Below are positions 51,855-60,703 of a DNA stretch of 64,000 bases, piece after piece. The first letter of the stretch is position 1; every line of letters starts with the position of its first letter. The stretch covers positions 62,001 to 126,000 of the forward strand of contig NZ_FOKQ01000003.1 of NCBI RefSeq assembly GCF_900112155.1, given 5' to 3'. Below the pieces are notes generated by a model. It saw only the letters and a list, made by a program, of their open reading frames with translations. It was not told where the DNA came from and made no database searches. The DNA comes from Hominimerdicola alba (GTDB lineage: Bacteria; Bacillota; Clostridia; Oscillospirales; Ruminococcaceae). A program made the translations under genes and the position numbers.

Positions 51855-51882
51855 TTGATTTTTACAAACTTTCCTGTATAAT
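51855..51882 (+). promoter_or_regulatory. Promoter for the GGDEF-like/EAL gene
   Basis: TTGATT (51855-51860), 16 nt, TATAAT (51877-51882), 65 nt before the TTG start. Confidence 0.6.
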
Positions 51883-51946
51883 GGTATTAAAGATTGGGTT
51901 TGTTACCGATAAAGTATTATTTTGATATTGATATCGGGGTGGTAAT

Positions 51947-53599
51947 TTGAACGATAAATTTAAACTTATAAAACAGTCCTTCAAGATGCTGGAGGGTCTG
52001 TCTGTTTTCGATGAGGAGGTCATCCGTGAATCTGTAAAGCCTATAGCAGAAGCATACGGCGCTGCAGCAATTATACTGGAGATCCCTTTCAGGTCAAACA
52101 CCAAACAGCTATACTATCTCTACGGCGATAATTCTGTTGATATAGTCGGCAAACAGATATTTACCTATGAAGGCAGGCGCAGGGCAGGCGTAAGAACCGT
52201 CATCACATGGATCAGCAGCGGCACTGTATGGGACGCTGAAGATCTTGAAGACCTGGATTTTATCAGTACGACGGCTTGCACGCTGTCCGAAAAGTTACGG
52301 CTGGATGCCATGGCAAACAGCTACTATTATATCGATACCGTCACAGGCGTAAGCAATAACAACGGTCTTGGCAGATTTGTCAGCAAACTGATAAGACGAG
52401 GTATCTTTGATCAATACGGCTGCGCACTTCTGGATATAATCGGTTTCAGCTATGTAAATAAAAAGGCCGGATTCCGAACAGGAACAAAGGTCATTAAACA
52501 GTATGCATCAAAGCTGAAAGATATGTTCGGTGCTGATGAACTTGTTGCTCGTCCCGGCGGAGATAATTTTATCATCATATTCAAAAAGGAGAATATCGAC
52601 AAGATCAACAAGCTGCTCAAAGGTATCGAAGTAAAGGCAAGAGTAAACTCCGCAACTTTGAGATTCAACCTCACTGCCAGGGCTGGTATTTACATGGTAG
52701 GTACTCCCGACCAGACTTTTGACAAGGTCGTATCGTATCTTTCTACCAGCCTCAACTACGCCAAAAGCTACTCGCGGACAAACGTTGTCTACTACACCAA
52801 AGACGTTGAACACAAGGTGATTGAACATAAGGAGTTCTGCCAGAAGTTCAAGAACGCCATAGATAAGAACGAATTCTATGTGCTATATCAGCCTAAGGTA
52901 TATACAAAAAACAACACTCTTTACGGTGCTGAAGCTCTCGTCAGATGGAACAACGATGGCAAGGTGATATATCCCGGGGATTTCGTTGAGATATTTGAAA
53001 GAGAGCATCTTATATCCGATCTTGATTTCTACGTTCTGGAACAGACCTGCCGCGATCTCCGCAGCTGGGTGGATAATGGTCTTGAACCTGTAACCGTGTC
53101 CGTAAACTTTTCCAACGACCATCTCGGCGATGATGAACTTGTTGAACGTATCATCGCGATAGTCGATAAATACGGCATCGACCATCACCTTATCGAGATA
53201 GAGATGACGGAAACCGTAGATGTCTACGAGATCAATCGTCTTCTCACTTATGTCAATGGACTTCACAAGAACGGCTTCACCGTGGCGATAGATGATTTCG
53301 GTATCGGCTATTCATCACTGCTTATGCTGCAAAACATATCGGTGGATGTTCTGAAGATCGATAAAGCTTTCATTGCCGAACTTACAGGTGACGCGGAAAA
53401 ACGCGAAAATATCATTCTTCGCCATATAATAAATATGGCAGAGGAATTGGGTGTAGAGATAGTTGCCGAGGGCGTTGAGACCGATGAACAGCGCAGCAAT
53501 CTGACAGATATGCACTGCCATCGGATACAGGGATATTTTTATGATAAGCCTCTTTTTACCGATGCTTTTCGGAATAGGCTTTCTGCTAAGACATACTGA
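51947..53599 (+). CDS. Cyclic-di-GMP phosphodiesterase with degenerate GGDEF
   Basis: 550 residues from TTG 51947, preceded by GGGGTGG. Residues 1-115 are an unassigned sensor part. GGDEF-like domain (about 125-285) has GGDNF (204-208) in place of GGDEF, so likely no cyclase. EAL domain (about 295-545) has all metal/catalytic motifs: EALVRW (329-334), N387, ExTE (419-422), DDFGIG (449-454), K470, E508xVE and Q528. Probable hydrolase of cyclic-di-GMP, soluble. Confidence 0.92.
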   Translation: MNDKFKLIKQSFKMLEGLSVFDEEVIRESVKPIAEAYGAAAIILEIPFRSNTKQLYYLYGDNSVDIVGKQIFTYEGRRRAGVRTVITWISSGTVWDAEDLEDLDFISTTACTLSEKLRLDAMANSYYYIDTVTGVSNNNGLGRFVSKLIRRGIFDQYGCALLDIIGFSYVNKKAGFRTGTKVIKQYASKLKDMFGADELVARPGGDNFIIIFKKENIDKINKLLKGIEVKARVNSATLRFNLTARAGIYMVGTPDQTFDKVVSYLSTSLNYAKSYSRTNVVYYTKDVEHKVIEHKEFCQKFKNAIDKNEFYVLYQPKVYTKNNTLYGAEALVRWNNDGKVIYPGDFVEIFEREHLISDLDFYVLEQTCRDLRSWVDNGLEPVTVSVNFSNDHLGDDELVERIIAIVDKYGIDHHLIEIEMTETVDVYEINRLLTYVNGLHKNGFTVAIDDFGIGYSSLLMLQNISVDVLKIDKAFIAELTGDAEKRENIILRHIINMAEELGVEIVAEGVETDEQRSNLTDMHCHRIQGYFYDKPLFTDAFRNRLSAKTY

Positions 53600-53600
53600 A

Positions 53601-53635
53601 AAAACGGAGCGTTTCTCAAACGAACGCTCCGTTTT
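53601..53635. terminator. Terminator shared by EAL and yolD genes
   Basis: AAAACGGAGCG (53601-53611) and CGCTCCGTTTT (53625-53635); it overlaps the last codons of the yolD-like gene and serves both converging transcripts. Confidence 0.85.
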
Positions 53636-54044
53636 CTATTCCTACGAATTCCAAACTGCAAAGATCATCTATCGGTATGCGCGCACCGTCAGCAAAAACC
53701 AGAGAATTCTCATAACTGTCAATGATGCGCACAGCTCCTTTTTTTACATTGTAACTTCCGCCTGATTTCTTTACGTCCGGCAGAAAATACACAGCCAGTA
53801 TCTCAGGTCTTTCCGCGATATTCTCCATCAGCCTGCAAAGCTGAGAATTCAGCCTGTTTATACCGTCTTCGTCAAGTTCTCGCTTACAGTCAGTGTACCG
53901 CGCAGTCTCACAGACCGCGTCATCATAACCTGTCAAAGCCGCAAATGGCGCGAACTGTGCCGCACGGTCATGTCGTGACATAGGCGGAAGATCGTCATAA
54001 TAGGGACGGCTCATTTCTTTTATATCGCTGTAATCATGAAACAT
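53616..54044 (-). CDS. YolD-like protein
   Basis: 142 residues from ATG 54044 (GAGGAG 7 nt upstream). The N-terminal RAAQFAPFAALTGYDDAV segment is the YolD signature. YolD proteins are small partners encoded with Y-family polymerases in Firmicutes. Here it lies 12 nt downstream of the polymerase gene. Confidence 0.88.
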   Translation of the reverse strand: MFHDYSDIKEMSRPYYDDLPPMSRHDRAAQFAPFAALTGYDDAVCETARYTDCKRELDEDGINRLNSQLCRLMENIAERPEILAVYFLPDVKKSGGSYNVKKGAVRIIDSYENSLVFADGARIPIDDLCSLEFVGIENGAFV

Positions 54045-54055
54045 ATCCTCACTCC

Positions 54056-55549
54056 TCAAGCCTTGTGTCCGCCGATAGTTCCGTTTCTCTCGCGGGCAGT
54101 GCCACCCTCAAGATAGTTAAAACCCTTGAGCACCGCATTTTTTCCGTATCGGTGCTTGATCTTCAGCATCGCCTGCTGTATGGCTTTTTCCTTGTGGTAA
54201 GCCTTTTCACGTTCCTCACTCTCCTGCTGGGATGAAGCTATCGTGAATATATCCAGCTGTTCGCACATATCATATTCAGATGCTTCTTCCTCATATATCA
54301 GATTGCAAGCGGCGATGTTCAGCCTGCGGAAAAGCAGTCTGCTGTCAGCTATCCGCTCAAAAACTTCGGTCACTGCCGCAGTTATCTCCTTTGAAGATGC
54401 CGTGTGCCGCCTGAGATTTACAGTACCTCTGGAATGTTTCGGTATCGACCTGCCATAATGATCTCGCACTACTTCGCCATCGTAATTCCTGCCTGAAAGA
54501 CTTTCTCTGTCATACCCAAGCATCAGCACCAGCTGATCTGTAACCAAGCCCTTTTCTGCCAGATCAAGGGAAAGCGCATCAGCCATCTCGCGTATTATTA
54601 TGTGAACATCCTTGTATTCCGTAGGCTTTTGCAGTACCTGCCCCGATGACAGACTTTTAGTTTCGGGACGGTATGCCTTGACATCAGCCATAGTAGTAGG
54701 CTCGATCCCCCATGCATGGTCAATCAGAAGTTCCGCATTTTTTCCAAGCTCCCTGTAAATATTGCCTATCCGCCACCTATCCAGTGAATGCCTTGCAATA
54801 TCGCCCATAGTCCGTATCCCAAGCTTCTCAAGACGCTTTGCGATACCTCCGCCCACCCGCCAGAAATCAGTGATCGGGGTGTGCTCCCACAGCTTTTCGC
54901 GGTAAAGCCTTTCGTCAAGATAAGCTATACGCACTCCGTACTTATCCGCAGGGATATGCTTCGCAACTATATCCATCGCTATCTTGCAAAGGTACATATT
55001 AGTGCCGATGCCTGCCGTTGCGGTTATCTTTGTTTCTGAAAGTACATCACGAACCAGCATAGCGGCAAATTCACAGGGCGATACCCCATAGGTCGTCAGA
55101 TAGCTCGTAGCATCTATGAAAACCTCATCTATCGAATATGCAAAAATATCCTCAGGTGCAACATACCTGAGATATATCCCGTATATCTTTGCGCTGACCT
55201 CCATATACTTCGACATCTGCGGCGTTGCTGTTATATAGCTGAGTTCCAGTGTAGGATCGGCTTTCAGCGCCTTATCCGAATCCGAGTTTCCCGAAAATCC
55301 CCTGCCGTGAAGCTTGCTCCTGCGGATACTGTTTATCTCCTTGACCTTTTCCACAACTTCAAAAAGCCTGGCCCTGCCCGATATCCCATGAGCTTTCAGC
55401 GCAGGCGTGACAGCCAGACAGATAGTTTTCTCAGTACGCGAAGGGTCAGCCACAACCAGATTAGTATCCAGAGGGTCACGCCCAAGTTGAACACATTCCA
55501 CCGATGCATAAAAGGATTTAAGATCGATCGCCACATATATCCTGTCCAT
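54056..55549 (-). CDS. Y-family DNA polymerase (UvrX/ImpB type)
   Basis: 497 residues. The catalytic carboxylates are in YVAIDLKSFYASVE (about 5-18) and SIDEVFID (about 140-147); palm, fingers and little-finger order is standard. Lesion-bypass polymerase. Paired with YolD. Two LexA-type boxes overlap its promoter, so DNA damage control is likely. Confidence 0.93.
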   Translation of the reverse strand: MDRIYVAIDLKSFYASVECVQLGRDPLDTNLVVADPSRTEKTICLAVTPALKAHGISGRARLFEVVEKVKEINSIRRSKLHGRGFSGNSDSDKALKADPTLELSYITATPQMSKYMEVSAKIYGIYLRYVAPEDIFAYSIDEVFIDATSYLTTYGVSPCEFAAMLVRDVLSETKITATAGIGTNMYLCKIAMDIVAKHIPADKYGVRIAYLDERLYREKLWEHTPITDFWRVGGGIAKRLEKLGIRTMGDIARHSLDRWRIGNIYRELGKNAELLIDHAWGIEPTTMADVKAYRPETKSLSSGQVLQKPTEYKDVHIIIREMADALSLDLAEKGLVTDQLVLMLGYDRESLSGRNYDGEVVRDHYGRSIPKHSRGTVNLRRHTASSKEITAAVTEVFERIADSRLLFRRLNIAACNLIYEEEASEYDMCEQLDIFTIASSQQESEEREKAYHKEKAIQQAMLKIKHRYGKNAVLKGFNYLEGGTARERNGTIGGHKA

Positions 55550-55582
55550 AAGTCACCGCCTTTCGCACGTTTGTTTGTATAT

Positions 55583-55633
55583 ATTCTATCATACATTTGT
55601 TCGATTGTCAATAGTTTTACGAAAATTTGTTCG
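55583..55633 (-). promoter_or_regulatory. Promoter with two LexA-type SOS boxes
   Basis: Minus-strand TTGACA (55606-55611), 17 nt, TAGAAT (55583-55588). Box 1, CGAACAAATGTATG on the minus strand (55590-55603), lies in the spacer; box 2, CGAACAAATTTTCG (55620-55633), lies upstream and matches the Gram-positive CGAAC-N4-GTTCG pattern except one base. Confidence 0.8.
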
Positions 55634-55651
55634 ATTCGACTATAAAAAATA

Positions 55652-55672
55652 CAGACAGCAAAAATCTGTCTG
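55652..55672. other. CAGACAG/CTGTCTG hairpin
   Basis: A 7-bp stem with a 7-nt A-rich loop between the polymerase promoter and the amidase terminator; function uncertain. Confidence 0.4.
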
Positions 55673-55683
55673 CGTAAAAATTC

Positions 55684-55715
55684 AAGGCAGATACCTCAGC
55701 CGAAGTATCTGCCTT
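55684..55715 (-). terminator. Terminator after the amidase gene
   Basis: AAGGCAGATAC (55684-55694) and GTATCTGCCTT (55705-55715), then GAATTTTTACG on the minus strand, 21 nt after the amidase stop. Confidence 0.8.
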
Positions 55716-55736
55716 TACAGGAAAAATCCCTAATTA

Positions 55737-56870
55737 TTATTCTGTCATCATTGGGTCAGTGTAGTAACCCATGCCGTCATCGGTATAAACGGTTTCCGGT
55801 TCGGATTCAGCCTGAGTATCATCATAGTCATCATATCCATAACCGTCATCGTAGCCACCGTCATAGCTGTATCCGTCTTCCTCGGTCTGACTGCTGCCTT
55901 CATCGATTTCCGAGCTCTCGTCGGGCTTGCTTTCAGTCTCCACAGGCGTTTCTGCGGGGGCGGGCTTATTCGATAAAAGCTGACCGTTCAACAGCCTTGC
56001 ACCGTCATCGTCGATAACCCCCAACTCATTCGCTCCGCTGATTATCGCATTGCCGATAGCTCTTGCATAGGGTTCAAGGCTGGCTTCCAAAAGCTGATTG
56101 TCGATGTCGCTGGTAAGATAACCCATATCCAGCAGAACGCTGGGCATGACCGTCAACTGGTTTATTTTGTAGTTAACGGAGTTGTCATTGGGATATCCCG
56201 CGCGTACTCCCCTGTTTTCCGATATGCCTATATCCTGCAGCTTTGCCATTATCTTCTCAGCGAAAAGCTTGTCTGATTCGGGCTTTGAAGTATGTATCCA
56301 AGCTTCAAAGCCGTGGGTATCACTGCCCTCTATCTCGTTACTGCTTCGATGTATCGAAACAAACAGATCAGCGCCGTTATCATTGGCGATATTGCATCTT
56401 TCCTCAACACTGATATATCTGTCGTCAGTCCTGGTCATAATGACCTTTACTCCGCAACTTTCAAGATAATCTCTCACAGCCTCGGCTATCTTCAGGGTGT
56501 CGTTCTTTTCAAACCTGTTGTCCTCGCCTATAGTGCCCTTGTCAAAACCGCCGTGGGCGGCATCTATGCAGACAGTAAGCTCTATGCCGTCATAAACAAC
56601 ATCGTTCTCCTTGTTTTCGGGAGCTGCGTAGTAATCATCGCCCTTATTTTCAGTCGAAGATGTGACACCTGCCTTTTCGCCTTTGCCTTTCTGTGACTTT
56701 CCCGAAACAGCGCCGACGATCTTGACGATAACAACAATTATGAGGATGATTGCCACCAGCGCAATGCTTATCCTGCCCCAGTAGACCTTGACCTTTTTCT
56801 TCTTGTTTTTATTTTTACGAGGCATACGGCCGTATACCTGATAAAATTCTTCATCTGACATTTTATACAT
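55737..56870 (-). CDS. N-acetylmuramoyl-L-alanine amidase (Amidase_3), altered catalytic Glu
   Basis: 377 residues, GGGGAG 8 nt before ATG. A basic N-terminus and one membrane helix (about 33-54) make it membrane-anchored. Amidase_3 domain (about 97-290): zinc ligands H106 (DAAHGG), E121 and H174 (SIHRSS). The usual catalytic Glu near the end (E in the LVExGFLSN pattern) is D248 in VLLDMGYLT. A Ser/Asp/Glu/Tyr-rich tail follows (about 300-377). Splits the muramic acid-alanine amide bond, if active. Confidence 0.88.
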   Translation of the reverse strand: MYKMSDEEFYQVYGRMPRKNKNKKKKVKVYWGRISIALVAIILIIVVIVKIVGAVSGKSQKGKGEKAGVTSSTENKGDDYYAAPENKENDVVYDGIELTVCIDAAHGGFDKGTIGEDNRFEKNDTLKIAEAVRDYLESCGVKVIMTRTDDRYISVEERCNIANDNGADLFVSIHRSSNEIEGSDTHGFEAWIHTSKPESDKLFAEKIMAKLQDIGISENRGVRAGYPNDNSVNYKINQLTVMPSVLLDMGYLTSDIDNQLLEASLEPYARAIGNAIISGANELGVIDDDGARLLNGQLLSNKPAPAETPVETESKPDESSEIDEGSSQTEEDGYSYDGGYDDGYGYDDYDDTQAESEPETVYTDDGMGYYTDPMMTE

Positions 56871-56903
56871 GGATATCGCTCCCCGTTATCGGCGGAAAAC
56901 TGA

Positions 56904-57992
56904 TCATTCCACCAGCGTTCTTTCGTCGCAGTACTCACATTCAAGCATTGTGCCGTCGCCCCTGAAATAATGGGGCAGATAGGTCTCCTTGTGGGTTATG
57001 CACAATGGATTCGAGCATTTCTGATGATTATGCACCTTGCCTGTTATGAGGGGCACTTTCAGACTGTTCTCTTCAAGCATCGTGAGTATCAGCGCCATTC
57101 TGATATACATACCGTACTTAGCCTGTTTGAAATACATAGCTCTTGGGTCGTCATCGACTTCGATAGCTATCTCATCAACTCTCGGCAGCGGGTGAAGAAC
57201 TATCATGCTTTCCTTAGCCTTAGCCATCTTCTTTTTATCCAGTATGTAATGACCTTTCTGCTTTTCATATTCCTCGGGACTAGCAAATCTTTCCCGCTGA
57301 ATTCTGGTCATGTACAGAACATCAAGCATTCCCACCGCATCATCAAGTGATGATACTTCCTTGTAAGGGTGTCCGCCTGCGGAAAGCACATCTTTGATGT
57401 AAGCAGGCAGCGCCAGTTCGGGAGTTGAGATCAGCACAAAACTGGTACCCTTGAAGCAGGACATTGCCTTTATCAGCGAATGTACCGTTCTTCCATTTTT
57501 AAGGTCGCCGCAAAGACCAATGCACAGACCCTCCAGTGAACCTTTTTCCTCTTTCAGGGTCAGAAGATCGGTAAGTGTCTGGGTCGGATGAAGATGTCCT
57601 CCGTCGCCCGCATTTATAACAGGACAATCGGCAGTCAGCGCAGCCGCTTTCACGGATCCCGCAACAGGGTGTCTCATTACCATTATATCTGCATAGCCCG
57701 AAACTATCTTAGTGGTATCCTTGATGTTCTCGCCTTTAGCGACCGAAGAAGTCGCAGGGTTGTCAAAGCCGATTATCGTTCCGCCCAGCCTGAGCATAGC
57801 CGTCTGAAAAGACATCTGTGTCCTTGTAGACGGTTCATAGAACAGCGTACCCATTATCTTGCCTTTGCAGCTCTCAACATAAGCTGAGGGGTCAGCCATT
57901 ATCTCGTGAGCTCTGTCCAGCAGTTTTTCCCACCAGCTAACGGAATAATCATTAAGGTCGATAAGGTTGAGGTTGTTATAAAGATTTGCCAT
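56904..57992 (-). CDS. pyrB: Aspartate carbamoyltransferase with PyrI-like zinc domain
   Basis: 362 residues from ATG 57992 (AAGGAAG 7 nt upstream). Catalytic chain with STRT in YEPSTRTQMSF (about 58), HPTQTLTDL (about 140), and HPLPR (about 285). After about residue 315 a C-terminal part with CSNPLC (C-x4-C) and CEYC (C-x2-C) equals the zinc domain of PyrI. So PyrB and the PyrI zinc domain are fused, without the PyrI allosteric domain. Second step of pyrimidine synthesis. Confidence 0.92.
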   Translation of the reverse strand: MANLYNNLNLIDLNDYSVSWWEKLLDRAHEIMADPSAYVESCKGKIMGTLFYEPSTRTQMSFQTAMLRLGGTIIGFDNPATSSVAKGENIKDTTKIVSGYADIMVMRHPVAGSVKAAALTADCPVINAGDGGHLHPTQTLTDLLTLKEEKGSLEGLCIGLCGDLKNGRTVHSLIKAMSCFKGTSFVLISTPELALPAYIKDVLSAGGHPYKEVSSLDDAVGMLDVLYMTRIQRERFASPEEYEKQKGHYILDKKKMAKAKESMIVLHPLPRVDEIAIEVDDDPRAMYFKQAKYGMYIRMALILTMLEENSLKVPLITGKVHNHQKCSNPLCITHKETYLPHYFRGDGTMLECEYCDERTLVE

Positions 57993-58044
57993 AAATAAAC
58001 TTCCTTTCAGCACTAAACATACCCTTAAAACATCATACTGTTAT

Positions 58045-58073
58045 ATTATAACACATCTTGTCAGAAAAGTAAA
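58045..58073 (-). promoter_or_regulatory. Promoter for pyrB
   Basis: Minus-strand TTTACT (58068-58073), 17 nt, TATAAT (58045-58050), about 50 nt before ATG 57992. Confidence 0.5.
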
Positions 58074-58090
58074 GACACCATCAAAAAATT

Positions 58091-58122
58091 CTCGGCCTGT
58101 TTCGGATGTGAAACAAGCCGAG
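58091..58122 (-). terminator. Terminator after the DHHW-like gene
   Basis: Minus-strand CTCGGCTTGTTTC and GAAACAGGCCGAG arms with a short loop, then AATTTTTTG, about 90 nt after the DHHW-like stop (58211). Confidence 0.75.
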
Positions 58123-58210
58123 CTGTCATAAGATATAAAACAATTGCCGCCGAGAAGCGACCTCATGCTCAAACCATGTAGTAACGTATCGAGCTGTCCG
58201 CCCGATGACA

Positions 58211-59314
58211 TTATGTAAGTGTATCAAAGAACGATGCCCTTGAAAAACTATCGATATCAAAGATGACCAATATCTGATCGTAATCATCGGGGTCAACAAC
58301 GTCCGAAAGCTTCATATCAGCCTGCTTCAGCCTGTTGGGGTCTACCATGGTTATCTTGCTGTAATGGGCGGTGTAGAAAGGCACTATCGTATTCGCATAA
58401 CTGCCCTTGATTATAAGGAGCTTCGGATTATCTTTCAGTTCCGTGAAAACATCTGTCTTTATATATCTGTTGCCCAGCAGGAATATATCCGTCTTTTTAC
58501 CGCTTTTGAGCGCCGATCGGAAATATACCGACTCCGCTTCCTTTTCGTCATCATTGCTGTACATTTTTACTTTAGTTACAGGGCTCTGGTACTTTGACCT
58601 GAAAATATTTATCCTGTCAGGTTTGATACTTCCCACCATCGCCTTGTTGTAGAGACTTCCCATAAAGTTAGCATCGGCGTACTCCTGATCGTAATTATCA
58701 AGGGATACCGCATTAAAACCAAGCTGTCCGACGGATTCGGTATAAGCGTAATATGCCCCGAAGCTGGTCCACAGATCTTCAGTCCGATAATAGACATACT
58801 CATCACGCGCAGAATACAACGGATAAAAGGCATCGATGGAAATTATCCTCCTGTCCAGCTGCATATAAGCTTCGTTTATACGCTCTCGCTGACCTCCACA
58901 GCCAAGCAGATCGGGGATATCTGCGCTGTAAACTCCCCCTGCGGTAGGTGCAAGCATCATGTATATCGGACTTTCCGTATTAGCGGCAAGCTCGTTTATG
59001 TATGCCACATTCTCGATGGTATTATCCCCGCCGTGAAAATCCGATACCTTTACAAGTCGTTCTCCGGCAATGAAAGTATCACCGAAACGCTTTCTCCCCA
59101 CAAATCCCATAAGATTTCCGAACATGGAATGCCAGTTTGAATTCATGGGAAAATTCTGAACCACGTATTCCGAACAGGCTTCTTTTGTCGTACCACTGTT
59201 CCTGGATATATCATCAAAAGATACCTTGCCCTGGAAGAAAAGTGTGCTGACAGCAAACATCAGCAGTATCGCAAAGAAAGCAACAACAGTTATCGCATCT
59301 GAAAACTTTTTCAC
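58211..59314 (-). CDS. DHHW-family protein, catalytic motif changed
   Basis: 367 residues. One N-terminal membrane helix (about 8-27) then an extracellular SGNH-like domain of the AlgX/DHHW family. The family motif TDHHWT reads TEDLWT (178-183) and the DSY near the C-terminus reads GSY (about 305), leaving Ser but not the His/Asp. It is downstream of the MBOAT gene, the usual partner for O-acetylation of exported polysaccharides. Binding or structural role more likely than catalysis. Confidence 0.75.
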   Translation of the reverse strand: MKKFSDAITVVAFFAILLMFAVSTLFFQGKVSFDDISRNSGTTKEACSEYVVQNFPMNSNWHSMFGNLMGFVGRKRFGDTFIAGERLVKVSDFHGGDNTIENVAYINELAANTESPIYMMLAPTAGGVYSADIPDLLGCGGQRERINEAYMQLDRRIISIDAFYPLYSARDEYVYYRTEDLWTSFGAYYAYTESVGQLGFNAVSLDNYDQEYADANFMGSLYNKAMVGSIKPDRINIFRSKYQSPVTKVKMYSNDDEKEAESVYFRSALKSGKKTDIFLLGNRYIKTDVFTELKDNPKLLIIKGSYANTIVPFYTAHYSKITMVDPNRLKQADMKLSDVVDPDDYDQILVIFDIDSFSRASFFDTLT

Positions 59315-59326
59315 TCAGCACACCTC

Positions 59327-60703
59327 CTAAAACATATATATGCAGTTTTCGCCCGAAACCAGAAAAGCTGTGCATATTATCAGCAGAGCTATGACCCATA
59401 CGGGCTGAATTATGGTCGTCAGATATTCGTTGTTGAAGACCTTTTTCCTCTTCAGATATCCAAAAGCACCGAATGATACTATTATCGCTGTTATCATCGG
59501 ACAGCTGTAGCTTCCCAGCAGATAGCTGGATGCGGTATCAAGAGTATTGTTGCCGCTGCCGAACATTGCCGAGATGTACTGCAGTGCCTCAGCAGGCTCA
59601 GAAAAAGCCATGAAAGGCATTATTACCAGCATCACAAAAAACAGTATAATGTATCTGACAAAGACCGGCAGCTTTTTCAGCGGAGATTCCAGTATCTTTT
59701 CAAAACACAGCACTACTATCAATGCCGCCCCGAACATCACGGATCTCATGGAAACGCCGTACCACAGCACTGCCAGCATAACCGAGAATATTATTGCAAG
59801 AAATTCCGAAAAGCCATTGCCGTCACCCTTTATGTTCCTGTAAATATAGTTTCTTGACCAGTGATACAGCGACGGATTAGCACGTCTGCACAACGCTCTG
59901 AAACTCTTGGAGTGTATCCCTACCGGCAGACTGTAATTCAGCTCTATCCCCATAAGAGAAGCCATTCCACAGGCCATACAGCAGAAAGCACAGACTTCAA
60001 AATAGAAGAACATAGCAAATGCCAATGCACCCATCCACGCAGTAGTCGCAGGCATACTTTTCAAAGGGATGTCAGTCACATCGTGCCACATATCATTCAT
60101 GGCGTTTGATAAAAAAAGCTTCATTATAAGACCAAGCATCAGCATCCTGACACCCACAGCACATTTTGAAAAGCTTGGTTTTGGATCTTCAAACTGAGAC
60201 TTCATCTTGTCAAAGCTGAGTATGGGCCCTGCACCGAATGTCGGAAAAAAAGCGATATACTCAGCAACTGTTGTGAACCTGTGCTCGCAGACATACTTTT
60301 TCTTGTAAACGTCTATGCAGTATGCCACCGAATGCAATGGCATCACTGCGGCACCGACGGCAGCAGCGCTTTTTATCAGGGATCTCTGCCCAATGAGAGT
60401 CATAAAGTCAGTACCGTCAAATGCCGTCCGATGAAACAGCAGTAACACTGCAGCATTGACGGCTATTTCCAGACCGAGGAAGACCTTACCCCAGACTTTC
60501 TCCCTGAAATTATGTATGAATATACCGAACAGATATCCGCTCAGTATGCAGACTCCCATAGGTATCAGCCCCATAGGGTCCGCCCAAAGGATAACACCCG
60601 CACCCGCCAGTATCACCAGCAGCCTTTTCAACACCTTGGGCGTTATCAGATAAAGACCCGTAAAAACGGGCAGAAAAAAATATAAAAAGCTGATATCGCT
60701 CAT
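59327..60703 (-). CDS. MBOAT-family membrane protein, catalytic His changed
   Basis: 458 residues, about 11-12 membrane helices. SVAYCIDVYKKK and FFPTFGAGPILSF identify the AlgI/DltB class. The usual RRWHISLS reads RRANPSLY (273-280), and the invariant His of LWHG is Tyr315 in LWYG. It starts at ATGA overlapping the RNase M5 stop and precedes the DHHW gene, so both are coupled. Acyltransferase activity is doubtful. Confidence 0.75.
   Translation of the reverse strand: MSDISFLYFFLPVFTGLYLITPKVLKRLLVILAGAGVILWADPMGLIPMGVCILSGYLFGIFIHNFREKVWGKVFLGLEIAVNAAVLLLFHRTAFDGTDFMTLIGQRSLIKSAAAVGAAVMPLHSVAYCIDVYKKKYVCEHRFTTVAEYIAFFPTFGAGPILSFDKMKSQFEDPKPSFSKCAVGVRMLMLGLIMKLFLSNAMNDMWHDVTDIPLKSMPATTAWMGALAFAMFFYFEVCAFCCMACGMASLMGIELNYSLPVGIHSKSFRALCRRANPSLYHWSRNYIYRNIKGDGNGFSEFLAIIFSVMLAVLWYGVSMRSVMFGAALIVVLCFEKILESPLKKLPVFVRYIILFFVMLVIMPFMAFSEPAEALQYISAMFGSGNNTLDTASSYLLGSYSCPMITAIIVSFGAFGYLKRKKVFNNEYLTTIIQPVWVIALLIICTAFLVSGENCIYMF

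Larger units (their letters stand above)
51538..51946. other. Intergenic region, about 410 nt
   Basis: Very AT-rich, holding the divergent promoters of trpF and the EAL gene. No gene or structured RNA seen. Confidence 0.6.
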
